Positions 52,128-55,163 of a stretch of DNA of 55,163 bases are shown in pieces. The stretch is from [Clostridium] clostridioforme AGR2157 (GTDB lineage Bacteria > Bacillota > Clostridia > Lachnospirales > Lachnospiraceae): NCBI RefSeq assembly GCF_000424325.1, contig NZ_AUJR01000037.1:1-55163 (forward strand). The letters run 5' to 3'. The notes under the pieces were generated by a model, which was not told where the DNA came from, did no database searches, and was given only the letters and a program-made list of their open reading frames with translations. Within the stretch, counting starts at the first letter, position 1; every line of letters begins with the position of its first letter. Both the position numbers and the translations under genes were made by a program.

Positions 52128-52658
52128 CTAATTGTCCGGATTATTCCTTATCAGCCATATCCCTCTATGCATCAGATATCCTAATACGGTTCCACACGTA
52201 TTGTGGAAAATATCATCTAATTCCAGTATCCCTAGTCTTGCAAAATATTGTATAAGTTCGATTGAAACAGAGAGTATCATTCCGCAAAAAAGTACTATAT
52301 ACCATTTTGATAATTGCGGAAAGGCCAACGGTATCAGCAGACCTAAAGGAATAAATAACAAAATATTACCAATGATATCTCCCCAATATCTGAACTTTCC
52401 TGTCTGCAATGCAAGACGCAGGCACCAGAAAAACTCCAGTTTTTTTCTTGGTTCTGCTTGAACCTGCCTCCCTATTAAGGTCGCACTTAAAATGATAAAT
52501 ATCCAAAATAAAGTGCCGCTTAACCACCATCTTTCATATTTCATTAAAATCAACTTTTTATGATTCATAATATTTGGTATCAACAAACAGATAGCAAATG
52601 CCATTATCATAATCGTAAGTGAAACATTGCGGAATGGATTCCAATCACTCCAAATCAT
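52128..52658 (-). CDS. VanZ-like membrane protein
   Basis: 176 aa with about five membrane helices. GDIIGNILLFIPLGLLIPLA, SIELIQYF and LGILELDDIFHNTCGTVLGY are the VanZ-family signature. VanZ proteins give low teicoplanin resistance, and relatives often sit in surface-polysaccharide loci with no proven job. ATG 52658 fits the ribosome site (AAGGGA then AGGAAA) and overlaps the upstream stop by 14 bases; an upstream ATG at 52703 lies deeper in the epimerase gene. Confidence 0.88.
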   Translation of the reverse strand: MIWSDWNPFRNVSLTIMIMAFAICLLIPNIMNHKKLILMKYERWWLSGTLFWIFIILSATLIGRQVQAEPRKKLEFFWCLRLALQTGKFRYWGDIIGNILLFIPLGLLIPLAFPQLSKWYIVLFCGMILSVSIELIQYFARLGILELDDIFHNTCGTVLGYLMHRGIWLIRNNPDN

Positions 52659-53742
52659 TTTCCTGTATTCCCTTAACATAGAAGTTCTTATACCATTTTG
52701 CAAATTTTTTCATCCCATCCCTAAGATCTGTCTTAGGCTGGAAATTAAAATCCCTTTTTATCTCTGTTATATCTGCGTAGGTTACTTCCACATCCCCTGG
52801 CTGCATTCCTACTAACTCCATATGCGCCTCCAAATCATAGTCCGCAGGAAGGAGCTGCTCGCACTTTAAGGCATGTTCTAAAATATGGACGAATTCCAAA
52901 AGATTCTCTGGAGAATTATTTCCGATATTATATATTTTACATGGCACCCCATTTTCACTTAGTTTAGGGATGCGCTGTAACACCTCCTCTACTCCATTGA
53001 CTATATCGTCAATATATGTAAAATCCCGTTTGCAGTTTCCATGGTTAAAAATCTTTATTGTTTCGCCTTTCATCATTTTATTTGTAAAATCAAAATAGGC
53101 CATATCCGGCCGGCCAGCCGGCCCATATACAGTAAAGAAACGCAATCCAGTAGAAGGAAGCCCGTACAGTGCTGCATATGTATATGCCAAAAGTTCATTT
53201 GATTTTTTAGTGGCTGCATACAAAGAAACCGGATAATCAGTCTTATCATTTACGGAATATGGAATCTTTTTATTACTTCCATATACCGATGAAGAACTTG
53301 CATAAACCAGATGCTCTACACCGCCCTTTTGTTTATCTTGGCTATGTCTACAGGCTTCCAGTATATGATAGAAACCAATCAAATTTGACTTGATATATGC
53401 ATCAGGATTTATAATACTATAGCGTACCCCTGCCTGTGCCGCTAAATTCACAACAATATCCGGACAGTATTGCTGAAATAAACAAAACACAGTTTCTTTC
53501 TCCGCGATATCTCCTTTTATGAATGTAAATGTTCCTGACGATTTTCCTGCTTCTGATATGATTTGCTTTAACCGATATTCCTTTAATGATACATCATAAT
53601 AATCATTCAGGTTATCAATGCCAATAATCTGTATGTAATCCGCAGTCCTCAATAAGCTGACAGCCAGATTAGCCCCAATAAACCCAGCGGCTCCTGTAAT
53701 CAGCACTTTTTTATGTTCCAGACTTACATTTTTATCAATCAT
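52645..53742 (-). CDS. UDP-glucuronate 4-epimerase-like SDR
   Basis: 365 aa. ITGAAGFIGANLAVSLL binds NAD; catalytic Tyr-Lys in LYAATKKSNELLAYTYA and Ser-rich VYASSSSVYGSNKK; later RFFTVYGPAGRPDMAYFDFT, RDFTYIDDIVNGV and the C-terminal GDVEVTYADI are typical of CapI/UDP-GlcA 4-epimerases. It would convert UDP-GlcA, made by the adjacent dehydrogenase, to UDP-GalA. ATG 53742 is preferred to GTG 53751, which lies in the ribosome site AAGGTGG. It follows the ugd remnant by 12 bases. Confidence 0.9.
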   Translation of the reverse strand: MIDKNVSLEHKKVLITGAAGFIGANLAVSLLRTADYIQIIGIDNLNDYYDVSLKEYRLKQIISEAGKSSGTFTFIKGDIAEKETVFCLFQQYCPDIVVNLAAQAGVRYSIINPDAYIKSNLIGFYHILEACRHSQDKQKGGVEHLVYASSSSVYGSNKKIPYSVNDKTDYPVSLYAATKKSNELLAYTYAALYGLPSTGLRFFTVYGPAGRPDMAYFDFTNKMMKGETIKIFNHGNCKRDFTYIDDIVNGVEEVLQRIPKLSENGVPCKIYNIGNNSPENLLEFVHILEHALKCEQLLPADYDLEAHMELVGMQPGDVEVTYADITEIKRDFNFQPKTDLRDGMKKFAKWYKNFYVKGIQENDLE

Positions 53743-53754
53743 CGTTGCCACCTT

Positions 53755-54825
53755 CTACCTTCCGATACTGTAATATTCTACGCCGGATAATTTCATCTCA
53801 TTTGTCTTAAAGAGATTTCGGCCATCATATATAAGAGGAGTATGCATTAAATTCTTAAAGCATTGAGCTGTCAACCTTTTTATTTCCGGCCATTCAGTAA
53901 ACAGAAAGCAGATATTCGCTCCTTTCAGTGCATCTTCCGGCGACCGTACATATCTGATTGTCCCATTCATTATACTTCCTTCCGGGTAAAGTCTCCTAAA
54001 GTTCATCTCTCCCACAGGATCATAGGCAACAATATTTGCCCCCGCCTCTAAAAGCAGAGGAACATTGTCCAACGATGGGGCCTCCCTTAAATCATCTGTT
54101 CCTGGTTTGAATGTAAGCCCTAAAACAGCTACTTTCAATCCACTAAAGGTAATCAAACGGTCCGATGCCTTTCTAATCAGCTTTGTTTTTTGTTCTTCAT
54201 TGACAGCCACAGCTGCTTCAACTGTCCGCAAACGATATCCATTTTGGGCAGCCAGGTATTTTAATGCTTTCGTATCTTTAGGGAAACAGGAACCTCCATA
54301 GCCAATTCCGGCATTGAGAAAAAGTTTCCCAATCCGTTTGTCATAGGACATACCCTTGGCAACCTCCTCAATATCCGCCCCAACCAATTCGCATAAATTA
54401 GCTATATCATTCATATAAGATATTTTTAAAGCGAGAAAGTCATTGGATGCATATTTTATCATTTCCGCTGACCGGCGCTTTACTGATACAATCGGTATAT
54501 CGAAATCCCTGTAGATTTCTCTTAACCGTTCTTCCGCCCACGGTGTTTCTGTTCCAATAACAATACGCGATGCTTTTAATGTATCCCTTACAGCTGTTCC
54601 CTGCGCCAGAAATTCTGGATTGGATGCCACCTCCACCTTCACATCGTGGACCAGGAAATCTCTTATAAACTGCTCAACTTTATCATTTGTTCCAATCGGC
54701 ACTGTTGATTTTACTACTACCAGGCAATCCTTCTCTACAGTTTCAGCTATCTGCCTTGATACGGTCGCTATATAAGAAAGATTTGCTGAACCGTTAGGCA
54801 GTTCCGGGGTTCCCACACCTACAAG
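53755..54825 (-). pseudogene. UDP-glucose 6-dehydrogenase, 5' end removed by an IS91-type element
   Basis: About 356 residues remain, from VGVGTPELPNGSANL to the end SGVEYYSIGR. Present are KSTVPIGTN, EFLAQGTAVRD, the catalytic Cys in GYGGSCFPKDTKAL and the C-terminal UDP-binding LTFKPGTDDLREAPS. The first ~85 residues with the Rossmann glycine loop that binds NAD are absent; from 54826 the DNA is that of the mobile element. An ATG within the element (54867) could start a hybrid protein, but it would lack the NAD site. The UDP-GlcA supply for the epimerase would then depend on the dehydrogenase at 19.8 kb or elsewhere. Confidence 0.88.
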
Positions 54826-55163
54826 AAAGTGCCTTCGGCACCTCAACTCCCCTAGCCCCTCATTCATGAGGGGAATTAGGGCTTGTTTTTTGCGTCATTT
54901 TATTCCATAATAATCTCATGAATGTGATTCAGAAGATGCTCAGAGACTATTACGAAATCATTGAATACGATATAAAACCCAGACCTGTCGTCATGGAAAA
55001 CATTGATAAGGTCATTAACTGCGGGGATCCTTCTTATGGTGGCGCCATGTATGGTTGTCCCCATTGCGGTAACCTCAAGTTCGTTCCTTTTCGCTGCCAC
55101 TCCAAGTTTTGCCCCTCCTGCGGCGCTAAGTATTCCAATGACAGGTCTACCGCTATGTCTTTT
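54826..55163 (+). mobile_element. IS91-type element, left end
   Basis: The dehydrogenase homology stops at about 54826, right after CAAG (54822-54825). The end holds two hairpins: GTGCC-TTC-GGCAC (54829-54841) and a larger one with CCCCTCATT/ATGAGGGG inside CCCTA/TAGGG (about 54851-54881), followed by a T-run, as in the folded termini of IS91-family elements. The transposase reads rightward out of the window. Exact boundary is inferred from where homology ends. Confidence 0.75.
54918..55163 (+). CDS. IS91 family transposase, N-terminal part
   Basis: 82 residues from ATG 54918, open at the right edge. The start reads MNVIQKMLRDYYEIIEYDIK; a zinc-binding domain follows with CPHCGNLKFVPFRCHSKFCP then SCGAKYSN, the signature of the transposase zinc-ribbon in IS91/IS801 (Y2 rolling-circle) transposases. 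The catalytic HUH and Tyr motifs are beyond the window. The frame is open from 54870, so a non-ATG start a little upstream is possible. Confidence 0.85.
   Translation, partial: MNVIQKMLRDYYEIIEYDIKPRPVVMENIDKVINCGDPSYGGAMYGCPHCGNLKFVPFRCHSKFCPSCGAKYSNDRSTAMSF

Noticed and set aside
54822-54825. CAAG as the target tetranucleotide of the IS91-type element
   Set aside because: In this family the tetranucleotide normally abuts the origin end, which should be at the other (3') side of the transposase; the match here may be chance.

Overview
The window looks like a chromosomal segment of a Gram-positive anaerobe of the Lachnospiraceae, most like the Enterocloster / [Clostridium] clostridioforme group. 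This is inferred from protein flavour (DUF5688, ThrE-type split exporter, HelD, choline-binding-type wall repeats, MetA with Glu111), strong AGGAGG ribosome sites and sigma-A promoters; no marker gene here proves it. Most genes are on the minus strand.

Region 1 (1-18.8 kb) is mostly housekeeping. A partial ISLre2-type insertion sequence abuts helD and an AraC-GNAT regulator. A scar follows in which the 3' end of a class II aldolase gene is joined to the 5' end of an aldose-1-epimerase-like gene. Then come metA, ligA, an RsuA-family pseudouridine synthase, queA and a membrane-anchored protein (probably one operon with a promoter at 10.1 kb), tRNA-Arg(CCG), a split threonine/serine exporter, a DUF5688 gene, feoAB with a clear promoter, a wall-binding repeat protein and uvrB.

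Region 2 (18.8-19.8 kb) is a scrapyard: a second, divergent uvrB 5' fragment, a JetA-like N-terminus, the C-terminus of a winged-helix protein, a compact element of interleaved inverted repeats, and another decayed reading frame.

Region 3 (19.8-32.3 kb) is a tight operon for a surface glycan or glycoconjugate: UDP-sugar dehydrogenase, two large GT-C-like membrane proteins, a flippase-like LPG-synthase-TM protein, a radical SAM protein, a methyltransferase, an extended SDR, GT4 and GT2. It is headed by a secreted protein with a Ser/Thr/Gly-rich linker and a divergent XRE regulator. Nearly identical terminators lie at its two ends. This is the best candidate for an undescribed system.

Region 4 (32.3-42.4 kb) is a beta-galactoside utilisation locus: GH2 and GH42 beta-galactosidases, a carbohydrate ABC transporter (binding protein and two permeases, no ATPase), an AraC regulator, and a divergent XRE/small-ORF pair inserted in the middle.

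Region 5 (42.6-55.2 kb) is a capsule-precursor locus: a large wall-binding repeat protein, a stand-alone SARP-like regulator, glmS, a frameshifted glmM, capG-capF-capE (UDP-L-FucNAc route), a VanZ-like protein, a UDP-glucuronate 4-epimerase and a UDP-glucose dehydrogenase whose 5' end is cut off by an IS91-type element running off the right edge.
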